18,684 nucleotides of DNA, from positions 1 through 18,684 of the forward strand of contig JAGWRY010000263.1 of assembly GCA_028869495.1 (NCBI GenBank), given 5' to 3'. The notes beneath the pieces were generated by a model. That model saw only the letters and a list, made by a program, of their open reading frames with translations, did not search any database and had not been told where the DNA came from. Shown piece by piece: positions 1 to 7,195 of this stretch. Made by a program: the position numbers and the translations under genes. How positions within the stretch are numbered: the first letter of the stretch is position 1; each line of letters begins with the position of its first letter. Source of the DNA: Elusimicrobiota bacterium. GTDB taxonomy: Bacteria > Elusimicrobiota > Elusimicrobia > UBA1565 > UBA9628.

Positions 1-118
1 CGATGATCAGCGTGTGCGCTTCTCCTTCGAGGAAGTAGAAGATCTGCAGGAGCACGAGGATGCGCGCGGGCCAGACGGCCCGGCCGGCGAACTCGACGCC
101 GAGCCACAGGCCGAGGAG
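1..118. repeat. 118-bp exact direct repeat, copy A (window edge)
   Basis: Bases 1-118 are identical to 1293-1410 in the same orientation, and identity stops abruptly after base 118 (GGCGAG here, CTGGGG there). Copy B lies inside the intact flippase gene. Copy A is therefore a fragment of flippase sequence joined at base 119 to glycosyltransferase coding sequence. The left limit of the repeat cannot be seen because it reaches base 1. The most likely explanation is an assembly joint at a contig end; a real partial duplication is the alternative. Confidence 0.95.
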
Positions 119-877
119 GGCGAGCTCGCGCTCTCGGCGCGCACGCGCCTCGGCCGCGCGAAGCTGCGCGCGCTCGCGCGGCTGAGGCCCCGCTTCCTGG
201 CGGTCGTGCCGGACCTGCTCGACGAGGCGCGCGAGTTCCTCGGAGACGTCCCGATCGAGCTCCTGCCCAACGGCGTGGACGCGGAGCGCTACGCGCCGGT
301 CCCGCCGGAGCGCCGCCGCGCCCTGCGCGCGGAGCTGGAGTGGGACGCGGGCTCGCCGGTCTTCCTGTACACCGGGCGCTTCTCGCCGGAGAAGCGCCTG
401 CCGTGGTTCCTGCGCCTGTGGCGCGCGGCCGTCCCGCGCGGGCTCGCGGTCCTGGTCGGCGAGGGGCCCGAGCGCGCCGCGCTCGCGGCCGAGGCCGCGG
501 CGGCGCCGGGACGCGTCCTGATCCTGCCTCCGCGCGAGGACCTCGAGCGCCTGTACGCGGCCGCCGACGTCTTCTTTCTGCCGTCGACGTCGGAGGGCCT
601 GTCGAATTCGCTCCTCGAGGCGATGTCCTCGGGCCTGGCGCCGCTGGCCTCGGCCGTCGGGGGGACCGCGCAGACGCTCGAGGACGGGCGGACCGGCCTG
701 TTGTTCGGCCGCGACGACGAGGCGGGCCTGCGCGCGGCGGCGCGGCGCCTGGCGGTCGAGCCGGGCCTGGCCGCGCGCCTCGGAGCGGCCGCGCGGGACC
801 TCGTCCTCGAGCGCTACGCGCTTCCCCGCGTCCTCGACCGGCTCGAGGCTCTCTACCGGGGCGAGAGGCGGCTCTAA
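119..877 (+). CDS. GT4-family glycosyltransferase, C-terminal part (5' end missing or rearranged)
   Basis: This is the nucleotide-sugar-binding half of a GT-B retaining glycosyltransferase (GT4, glycosyl transferases group 1), which would add a sugar to a lipid-linked glycan at the cytoplasmic membrane. The reading frame is open from an ATG at 14, but its first 35 codons are antisense flippase sequence from the 118-bp repeat. Glycosyltransferase homology can only begin at base 119. Numbering from that ATG, visible motifs are LPNGVDAERY (84-93), FLYTGRFSPEKRL (117-129), VGEGPERAAL (148-157) and the sugar-nucleotide EX7E region, E194 to E202, within STSEGLSNSLLEAMSSG. About 250 residues of GT sequence are present against a usual 350-400, so most of the N-terminal acceptor domain is absent. 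The stop TAA overlaps the flippase stop on the other strand. Family call is secure; sugar specificity is unknown. Confidence 0.8.
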   Translation, partial: GELALSARTRLGRAKLRALARLRPRFLAVVPDLLDEAREFLGDVPIELLPNGVDAERYAPVPPERRRALRAELEWDAGSPVFLYTGRFSPEKRLPWFLRLWRAAVPRGLAVLVGEGPERAALAAEAAAAPGRVLILPPREDLERLYAAADVFFLPSTSEGLSNSLLEAMSSGLAPLASAVGGTAQTLEDGRTGLLFGRDDEAGLRAAARRLAVEPGLAARLGAAARDLVLERYALPRVLDRLEALYRGERRL

Positions 878-2406
878 GTCGCGCGCAGGCGGCGCCGGAA
901 GCCGGCGAGCCAGGCGTGGAGGAGCTCGCGGTCCTCGGCGGACATCAGCGCGTACGTCGAGCCGTAGTAGACCGCGCTGACGACGAGGATCGCCAGCGCG
1001 ACGCGGGGCCACGTCGTCACCGCGGTGCGCGCGGGCCAGATCGCGCCGAGAGCCAGCGCCGCGCTCAGCGCGGGCGCGAGGAGGACCTGCGACGCGTACT
1101 CCGACCAGCTCAGCCCCAGCAGGCGCCGGTGGGCGAAGCGGATCGCGATCGCGGCGGTCAGCGCCTGGGCGAGGGTGGAGCCGACGGCGACGCCGACCAG
1201 GCCCCAGCGCGCGATCAGCAGCTTCCAGCCGACGATGCTGACGACGGCCTGCAGCCAGATCAAGACGTCCAGGCGCCACGGGCGGTCGCGGGCGATGATC
1301 AGCGTGTGCGCTTCTCCTTCGAGGAAGTAGAAGATCTGCAGGAGCACGAGGATGCGCGCGGGCCAGACGGCCCGGCCGGCGAACTCGACGCCGAGCCACA
1401 GGCCGAGGAGCTGGGGCATGACGGCGAACAGGAAGACCAGGGCGGGCAGGGCGCTCCAGAGGACGAAGCGCGTGGACTTCATGTACATCCGCCGCAGCTC
1501 CTCGCGCGCCGTCGGGCCGCTCAGCTCGCTCATCATCGGGATCGTGACGTTGGCGACGACGCTGCGCACCAGCTGCAGGCGGCGCAGCAGTCCCGCCGGG
1601 ACCGCGTAGAGCGTCGTGTCGCTCAGCGACTCCGCGCGCGCGATGTAGATCCGGTCGAGCTGGTAGGTGACGACCCAGGCGAAGCGCCCGGAGCCGCCTC
1701 CGAGGGCCAGGGACAGGAAATCGCGGACGGCGAGGCCCCGATGGGTCGGGCCGAGCGACTCCCTCAGCTTGAGCCCGGCGACCAGCGCGGCGGCGGCGGC
1801 CAGCAGGAACTGCCAGGCGGCGAACCATATCGCGATCGCGCGCAGGCCGCGGCCGGAAAGGACGATCGCCAGGGCCCCGAGCATGAACACGATCCCCTGC
1901 GCCGCGAGGAAGGCCGCCTGCCAGCCGAAGAGCTGGAGGCCCGACAGGAAGGAGAGGCACATCTCGAAGGCCGTCCAGCCGAGGGCGGCGACCGCCCCCG
2001 CCCGGATCACGAAGACGGCCTCGGCCGCCGTCGCCCCGGTCAGACGCAGGACGTCCGCGGCGACGCGCGGGGCCAGCCCCCAGGCGAGCCCCGCGCCGAG
2101 GACGGCCGCGGCGGCGTAGAAGACGGAGGCGTAGGAGGCGATCTGGCGCAGCGCGCGTCCGTCGCCGGCGGCCTTGCGCTCGGCGACGGTGCGCACGACC
2201 GCGGTGGAGGCGCCGAGGGTCGCCAGGAGGGCGAAGCTCGTCGTCGTGTGGAGCAGGATGTAGAGGCCGTAGGTCTCCGTGCCGAACGCGCGGATCAGGA
2301 CCGGGATGATGCAGAAGTTGACGAGGAAGGACAGCGCTTGGCCGACGAAGCCGAAGCCGACCGAGCGCGCGAAGCGAAAGGACTTCGCTCCGCGGGAGGA
2401 GGTCAT
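874..2406 (-). CDS. Wzx-type polysaccharide flippase (MOP/MATE-like superfamily)
   Basis: An integral membrane protein of about 510 residues with roughly 12-14 hydrophobic segments spread along its length and short Arg-rich cytoplasmic loops. This is the length and pattern of Wzx/RfbX-type flippases, which move undecaprenyl-linked repeat units across the inner membrane. The N-terminal segment FRFARSVGFGFVGQALSFLV, followed by FCIIPVLIRAFGTETYGLY, is the classic start of the family (first helix, then the R-x-x-G-x-E-x-Y-G motif). I place the start at the ATG at 2406 because that puts it about 10 residues before the first helix. An in-frame ATG at 2469 would add 21 Arg/Pro-rich residues with no family resemblance. 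No clear Shine-Dalgarno precedes either. It converges on the GT4 gene with a 4-bp stop overlap. Codons within 1293-1410 are duplicated at the window's left edge. Confidence 0.87.
   Translation of the reverse strand: MTSSRGAKSFRFARSVGFGFVGQALSFLVNFCIIPVLIRAFGTETYGLYILLHTTTSFALLATLGASTAVVRTVAERKAAGDGRALRQIASYASVFYAAAAVLGAGLAWGLAPRVAADVLRLTGATAAEAVFVIRAGAVAALGWTAFEMCLSFLSGLQLFGWQAAFLAAQGIVFMLGALAIVLSGRGLRAIAIWFAAWQFLLAAAAALVAGLKLRESLGPTHRGLAVRDFLSLALGGGSGRFAWVVTYQLDRIYIARAESLSDTTLYAVPAGLLRRLQLVRSVVANVTIPMMSELSGPTAREELRRMYMKSTRFVLWSALPALVFLFAVMPQLLGLWLGVEFAGRAVWPARILVLLQIFYFLEGEAHTLIIARDRPWRLDVLIWLQAVVSIVGWKLLIARWGLVGVAVGSTLAQALTAAIAIRFAHRRLLGLSWSEYASQVLLAPALSAALALGAIWPARTAVTTWPRVALAILVVSAVYYGSTYALMSAEDRELLHAWLAGFRRRLRAT
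1293..1410. repeat. 118-bp exact direct repeat, copy B (inside flippase gene)
   Basis: This stretch matches bases 1-118 exactly. Here it encodes, on the minus strand, an uninterrupted flippase segment that includes LLQIFYFLEGEAHTLII, so this copy is in its natural context. Confidence 0.95.
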
Positions 2407-2502
2407 CGCGGCGTCCGGCGCGCGTCGTCGCGCCCGCGGCGGCGTCGGGTCCCCCGCATCGTGGAGCATTTAACAATTTTTCGCGCGGGCTCGGATTCGA
2501 CT

Positions 2503-2511
2503 TGCTAAGAT
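2503..2511 (+). promoter_or_regulatory. Extended -10 promoter element for the amidotransferase gene
   Basis: TGCTAAGAT reads as an extended -10 (TGn followed by TAAGAT). It ends 9 nt before the ATG at 2521. A transcript would start at about 2518, giving a leader of only 2-3 nt. No matching -35 hexamer and no Shine-Dalgarno are seen, which fits a near-leaderless mRNA. The same TGnTAAnAT plus 9-nt layout occurs before the gene at 9019. Confidence 0.42.
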
Positions 2512-2520
2512 GAGCGGCGA

Positions 2521-4440
2521 ATGTGCGGCATCTGCGGCGTCGTGCGCGGCGACGGCGGCGTTCCCGACCGGGCGCGCCTGAAGGCCGCCAGCGACCTGAT
2601 CCGGCACCGCGGGCCCGACGACGAGGGCAGCCTCGTCGACGGCCCGGCGGGGCTGGCGATGCGGCGGCTCAAGGTCATCGACCTGCGCACCGGCCATCAG
2701 CCGCTCTCCTACGCGGACGGCGGGCTGTGGATCGTCTTCAACGGGGAGATCTACAACTACCGCGAGCTGCGCGCCGGGCTGGAGGCGCGCGGGCACCGCT
2801 TCAAGACGAAGTCCGACACCGAGACGATCCTCGCCCTCTACCAGGAGAAAGGGGCGCGGTGCGTGGAGGACCTGCGCGGGATGTTCGCGTTCGCGGTGTG
2901 GGACAAGGCGCGGCGGCGCCTGTTCCTCGCGCGCGACCGCATCGGCAAGAAGCCGCTCGTCTACGCCGAGCGCCCGGGCGGGACCCTGCTCTTCGCCTCG
3001 GAGCTGAGATGCCTGTTCGCTCTGGACCCGGCGCTCCCGCGCGAGACCGACCCGGTCTCGGTCGACATGTTCCTGTCGCTCCAGTACATCCCGTCGCCGA
3101 AGACGGTCTACCGGGCGGTCCGGAAGCTCCCGCCCGGCCACACGCTCGTGTGGGAGAACGGGAAGACGACGATCAAGCGCTACTGGGACCTGCCGCTGGG
3201 GGCGCCGCCGGTCACGACCGACGTCGAGGAGGCCAAGCGCCTCCTGCGCGACAAGCTGACCGAGGCGACGCGTCTGCGGATGATCTCGGACGTGCCGCTG
3301 GGCGCCTTCCTGTCGGGCGGCGTCGACTCGTCGATCATCGTCGCGCTGATGAGCCGCCTTTCGTCCCGGCCGGTCAAGACCTTCTCGATCGGCTTCGAGG
3401 AGCAGGCGTTCTCCGAGACGCGCTTCGCGCGGCTGGTGGCCGAGCGCTACAAGACCGATCACACCGAGTTCGTCGTCAAGCCCGAGATGGCCGACGTCCT
3501 GCCCAAGCTCGCCTGGCACTACGGCGAGCCCTACGCCGACGCGTCCGCCCTGCCGACCTACTACGTGTCGCGCGAGACGCGGCGCTTCGTCACCGTCGCG
3601 CTCAACGGCGACGGCGGCGACGAGAACTTCGCCGGTTACGTGCGCTACTTCGCGATGAAGGCCGCGCGCCTGGCCGACGCTCTGCCCGGGCCCGCGCTGG
3701 CGGCCTTGAAATCCGGCGCCGAGCTCCTGCCCGAGTGGAACGCGCCGTACGGCACGCTCTGGCGCGCGAAGCGCTTCCTGCGCTCGGCCGTCTTCAGCGA
3801 CCTGCCCGGCCGCCACCTGAAGATGATCGGCTACTTCCACGAGGACGAGAAGCCCGGCCTCTACGCGCCGGAGTTCGCGGCCGCGCTCGGCGCGCGGATC
3901 GGCTCGGCGCGCGACTACATGGCGCGCGCCTTCGACGCGGCGGCCGGCGAGGACGACGTGAACCGGATGCTCTACGTCGACTTCAAGACGTATCTTCCCG
4001 AGTGCCTGATGACGAAGGTGGACATCGCGACGATGGCCTGCTCGCTCGAGGGGCGCTCGCCGCTCCTCGACCACGAGTTCGTCGAGCTGGCCTTCCGGAT
4101 GCCCGGAAGCTGGAAGCTGAAGGGCCTGCGCGGGCACAAGTGGATCTTCAAGGAGGCCTTCAAGGACCTCCTGCCCGGCGAGATCCTGAACCGCGGCAAG
4201 ATGGGCTTCGGCATCCCGCTGGGGGCGTGGTTCCGCGGCCCGCTGAAGTCCTACTGGGAGGAGCACTGCCTGTCGCGCGAGGCGCTTGAGCGCGGCTGGT
4301 TCGCCGAGGCCGGCCTGCGGCGCTACTGGGACGAGCACCAGGGCGGGCGCCGCGACCACGGCTACCGGCTTTGGGCGCTCCTGATGCTGGAGCTCTGGCA
4401 CCGCTGCGCGGACGCGCCCGCCGAGCCTTCGGCCTGCTAG
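2521..4440 (+). CDS. asnB: AsnB-type glutamine-dependent amidotransferase
   Basis: A class II glutamine amidotransferase fused to an ATP-pyrophosphatase domain (639 aa, near the length of AsnB proteins from polysaccharide loci; E. coli AsnB is about 554). The start MCGICGVV supplies the nucleophilic Cys2, which fixes the ATG. Other glutaminase-domain landmarks are RHRGPDDEG, NGEIYNYRELR and SDTETIL. The synthetase domain has the ATP-binding P-loop SGGVDSS at residues 265-271. The protein takes ammonia from glutamine and transfers it to an adenylated carboxylate. In cellular metabolism that is aspartate; in O-antigen or exopolysaccharide loci related proteins are thought to amidate uronic acids or act with aminosugar genes. 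Its position beside a flippase and glycosyltransferases favours the glycan role, but the sequence alone does not exclude asparagine synthesis. Its stop TAG shares the palindrome CTAG with the convergent gene's stop. Confidence 0.93.
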   Translation: MCGICGVVRGDGGVPDRARLKAASDLIRHRGPDDEGSLVDGPAGLAMRRLKVIDLRTGHQPLSYADGGLWIVFNGEIYNYRELRAGLEARGHRFKTKSDTETILALYQEKGARCVEDLRGMFAFAVWDKARRRLFLARDRIGKKPLVYAERPGGTLLFASELRCLFALDPALPRETDPVSVDMFLSLQYIPSPKTVYRAVRKLPPGHTLVWENGKTTIKRYWDLPLGAPPVTTDVEEAKRLLRDKLTEATRLRMISDVPLGAFLSGGVDSSIIVALMSRLSSRPVKTFSIGFEEQAFSETRFARLVAERYKTDHTEFVVKPEMADVLPKLAWHYGEPYADASALPTYYVSRETRRFVTVALNGDGGDENFAGYVRYFAMKAARLADALPGPALAALKSGAELLPEWNAPYGTLWRAKRFLRSAVFSDLPGRHLKMIGYFHEDEKPGLYAPEFAAALGARIGSARDYMARAFDAAAGEDDVNRMLYVDFKTYLPECLMTKVDIATMACSLEGRSPLLDHEFVELAFRMPGSWKLKGLRGHKWIFKEAFKDLLPGEILNRGKMGFGIPLGAWFRGPLKSYWEEHCLSREALERGWFAEAGLRRYWDEHQGGRRDHGYRLWALLMLELWHRCADAPAEPSAC

Positions 4441-5651
4441 ACGCCGCGCAGCTTCCGGATCAGGATCGAGACGCTGCGCGCCAGCCCGCCCCCGGCGCCG
4501 GTCAGGAACGTCCCCGGACCGTACTGGAACAGCTCCGGCGCGAGCCGGGCGGCGGCTCTCGGCCGGCCGTGCAGCAGCAGGGACAAGGCGTGCACGGTCA
4601 GGTCGTTGACCTGCCGCTCCTTGAACTCCCGGGTCTTGACGAGAGGGGGCGGCTCCCGGCCGCCGGGCGACGCGGACAGGATCGGCTCCAACTCGTCGAG
4701 GACGCGGCCGAAATAAGGCCCGTCCTCGTACTCGCGCAGGGCCCGCTCGTGCGCCCGTGCCGCGATCCGCTCGCGCTCCTCGTCGTGGGACAGGTAGTAG
4801 CGGATCTTCTCCAGCAGGGACGCGCGGTCGGTCCAGCAGTCGATCTCCCGGCCGATCTCGAACACGTGCGGCAGGGCCGGGTACCATTCGCTCAGGCAGA
4901 AGGAGCGCGTCATCGCGACCTCGATCGTGCGGCCCTTGTGCCCCATCTCCCGTCCGTTCGCGGGGTTCCGGCCGTGGAGCCAAGGCGTGTGCTCGAGGCG
5001 GCTGAAGCTGAGGCTGATCTTGCTGCGCCCGATCACCTTCGGCGCCTCCGCCGCCGGCAGGAACCCGTGGCGCGACCCCCGGCCGAAGCTCTCGACCTTG
5101 ATCCCGTTCTCGGCGAGGAATTCCAGGTAGCGGGGGCGGTCGGTCTTGAGGCAGTTGCCCACGAAGGAGACGTCGATGTCCCGCGGCAGGCCCAGCGCGG
5201 GGTACATCTCCTTCGAGACGCTCGTCAGGCACAGCACGGCCGGGACGCCGAGCGCCCGGTAGGCGGCCACGGAGAAATAGTCGGTCGTCACGACGGCGTC
5301 GACCGCCTGAGCGTAATGCTTCGAGTGCGTGTCGAAGGTGGTCTCGTCGTCGTAGCAGACCAGGACGATCTTCAGGCCGAGGTCTTTCCTGAGTCCGCGC
5401 AGGAACTCGGGCGGCAGGAGGAAGCTGTCCCCGTAGAACGAGACGAAGAAGACCTCGATCCTCCTCTCCGCGGCGACGCGGGCGATCGAGTCCCGGGCCG
5501 CGACGATGCCCAGGCGCTTGAAGGTCTCGATGAAGTCGAGCTCGACGAGCTCGGCGCAGAGGGGGCGCAGGGCGCGGACGTGGTTGTAGCGCGCACAGTT
5601 CTCCGGGCAGAGGGCCAGGACGCGGCCGAGGCGCGGACTAGGGGGCGTCAC
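4437..5651 (-). CDS. CgeB-like glycosyltransferase (GT-B fold)
   Basis: A soluble protein of 404 aa resembling the CgeB/DUF3880 plus glycosyl-transferase group 1 family. It has an N-terminal Rossmann-like domain (about 1-150, with KIVLVCYDDETTF near 94-106), a linker IDVSFVGNCLKTDRPRYLEF (159-178), and the C-terminal signature of the family: KGRTIEVAMTRSFCLSEW (239-256), FEIGREIDCW (264-273) and LLEKIRYYLSHDEERERIA (279-297). CgeB relatives are predicted cytoplasmic sugar transferases; donor and acceptor are unknown. The GTG start at 5651 lies inside the end of the upstream radical SAM gene (14-nt overlap), so the two are probably translationally coupled. Its stop overlaps that of the amidotransferase. 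Residues after about 330 have no motif I recognise. A paralogue lies at 15904-17133. Confidence 0.85.
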   Translation of the reverse strand: MTPPSPRLGRVLALCPENCARYNHVRALRPLCAELVELDFIETFKRLGIVAARDSIARVAAERRIEVFFVSFYGDSFLLPPEFLRGLRKDLGLKIVLVCYDDETTFDTHSKHYAQAVDAVVTTDYFSVAAYRALGVPAVLCLTSVSKEMYPALGLPRDIDVSFVGNCLKTDRPRYLEFLAENGIKVESFGRGSRHGFLPAAEAPKVIGRSKISLSFSRLEHTPWLHGRNPANGREMGHKGRTIEVAMTRSFCLSEWYPALPHVFEIGREIDCWTDRASLLEKIRYYLSHDEERERIAARAHERALREYEDGPYFGRVLDELEPILSASPGGREPPPLVKTREFKERQVNDLTVHALSLLLHGRPRAAARLAPELFQYGPGTFLTGAGGGLARSVSILIRKLRGV

Positions 5652-7143
5652 CGAGGAGCCTGCGCTTCAGCTTGATGCGGGTGGACTTCAGGGTCTCCTC
5701 CACCGCGACGGGGCCGAACTTGGTCTTCAGCAGGTTCAAAAAGGCCGGACTGGTGTGGTACTCCATCCAGGCCGCGTCGCGGAAGGCCAGGACCTCGGCG
5801 GCGCTCAGATGCTTCGTCGGCAGGGGCTGGCAGTCGTACGAGTGCTGGGAGAAGCCCGAATAGGAGTCCGGGAGCTTCCAGCCCTCGCGGCGGGCGAGGC
5901 CGTGCAGCGGGCTGCCCGGATAGGCCATCGCCGAGTAGAAGTTGGCCTCCTCGCTGTTCATCTCCAGGGCCAGGTCGAGGGTCGCCCGCATGCTGCAGGC
6001 GTCGTCCTCGGGCAGTCCGAAGATGTAGTTGCAGATCGCGTTGATGCCGTGGTCGCGCGTCTTCTGGACGATGTCGCGGATGTTGACGTCCGCGAAGCTC
6101 CCCTTGGACGCGTCCTTGCGCACGGCGGCGCTCGCGCTCTCGACGCCCAAGGCCAGCCAGTTGACCCCGGCGCGCTTGAGCGTCTCCAGATACCGGTCCT
6201 TGACCGTGTCCACGCGCGAGTAGCACCAGATGTTGAACTTGTAGCCGCGCTCGACGATCAGCGCGCACAGCTTCAGGAAGTGGTTCGGGTTGAGGACGAA
6301 CAGCTCGTCGGCGATCTTGACGTTCGTGATCCCCTGCGACGCGAAGAAGTCGAAGTCCTTGATGATGTGCTCGGGGTCCCAGTAGCGGAACACCGCGCTC
6401 TCGTCGGAGAACTCGTTCTCCTGGCGGTTGATGATGTTGATCATGCAGAACGAGCACTTCATCGGACAGCCCAGACTGGTGTAGAGGGACGCGAACGGCT
6501 GACGCTGGGAGCCGTTCGGGTAGGAATGCCAGAGGGACGTGCGGTAGTTCTTCAGCGGGAGCAGGTCCCAGGCGACCCCGGGCAGGTCGCGCGGGAGGTC
6601 TTCCTTGGCGACGATCGGGGACGGGGGGTTGAGGGCGACGTTCCCGCCGTCGCGGTAGCCGAGCCCGGGGACCTTCTCCAGCTGGTCGGTCAGGTTGCTC
6701 GCCAGCAGGGTCGAGATCGTGTAGACGCCCTCGTTCTGGCAGACGAAGTCCGCGCTGGGATGGCGCTCCAGGACCTCGCGCGAGAGCGCCGCGACGTGGC
6801 CGCCGACGAAGAGGGTCTTGATCCCGGGCGCGGCCTGCTTGAGGGCGTCGGCCAAGGCGACGGCGCCGCTCATGTTCTGGGAGCTCGCGGACGGCTGCTG
6901 CCCGTAGACGACGAAGCAGGCCACGCGCGGGTCGGCGTCCTTGATGCGGGACGCGCCGGCCGCGTCGGACAAGCGCAGAGCCTCGCAGTCGAGGACGCCG
7001 ACCGAGTAGCCCCGGCCCCGGCAATGGGAGGCCAGCATCCCCGCCCAGATCGGCGGCTCGATGGCCGAGAAGTCGTTGCTGAGCTCCTGATAGACTCCGC
7101 GCGAGGAGTTGGGCTGGATGAACAGGATGTCGAGCCGCTTCAC
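5638..7143 (-). CDS. Radical SAM protein with N-terminal B12-binding-like domain
   Basis: A 501-aa protein with the layout of cobalamin-dependent radical SAM enzymes. Residues about 1-150 form a B12-binding-like Rossmann domain (start MKRLDILFIQPN, then IKTLFVGGHVAAL at 108-120). The radical SAM barrel carries the [4Fe-4S] motif LGCPMKCSFC with Cys226, Cys230 and Cys233 (CxxxCxxC). NIWCYSRVDTV, LALGVESAS and NYIFGLPEDD are typical later strands of the family. The canonical DxHxxG cobalamin ligand motif is not seen, so cobalamin use is inferred from architecture. Members do radical methylation, C-C bond chemistry or ring contraction; the substrate here is unknown. The GTG start follows the upstream radical SAM gene by 52 nt. 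A weak -10-like TACACT at 7155-7150 lies 6 nt before it, so it may also be transcribed separately. Confidence 0.88.
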   Translation of the reverse strand: MKRLDILFIQPNSSRGVYQELSNDFSAIEPPIWAGMLASHCRGRGYSVGVLDCEALRLSDAAGASRIKDADPRVACFVVYGQQPSASSQNMSGAVALADALKQAAPGIKTLFVGGHVAALSREVLERHPSADFVCQNEGVYTISTLLASNLTDQLEKVPGLGYRDGGNVALNPPSPIVAKEDLPRDLPGVAWDLLPLKNYRTSLWHSYPNGSQRQPFASLYTSLGCPMKCSFCMINIINRQENEFSDESAVFRYWDPEHIIKDFDFFASQGITNVKIADELFVLNPNHFLKLCALIVERGYKFNIWCYSRVDTVKDRYLETLKRAGVNWLALGVESASAAVRKDASKGSFADVNIRDIVQKTRDHGINAICNYIFGLPEDDACSMRATLDLALEMNSEEANFYSAMAYPGSPLHGLARREGWKLPDSYSGFSQHSYDCQPLPTKHLSAAEVLAFRDAAWMEYHTSPAFLNLLKTKFGPVAVEETLKSTRIKLKRRLLGDAP

Positions 7144-7195
7144 GGGTTCAGTGTATTAAAATCCGGAGTTTCCTCGCCGCGCTCCGGCGGAGCGG

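Noticed and set aside
14..118. Annotated-looking N-terminus of the GT4 protein
   Set aside because: These 35 codons are the reverse strand of a flippase fragment present in full at 1293-1410, so they are not glycosyltransferase sequence.
340..2508. Long plus-strand open frame across the flippase region
   Set aside because: Its translation is low-complexity Arg/Gly/Asp/Glu/Gln-rich with no family motif, and it is antisense to a clear multi-helix flippase. It is a GC-rich shadow frame.
2470..5232. 920-codon minus-strand frame opposite the amidotransferase
   Set aside because: It covers two genes on opposite strands and reads as Arg/Pro/Gly-rich sequence without domains. The amidotransferase on the plus strand has full catalytic motifs.
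7180..7194. CGCTCC-GGC-GGAGCG hairpin just after the stop at 7196
   Set aside because: A 6-bp stem with no T-tract on the minus strand; such palindromes are frequent in DNA this GC-rich. Not called as a terminator.
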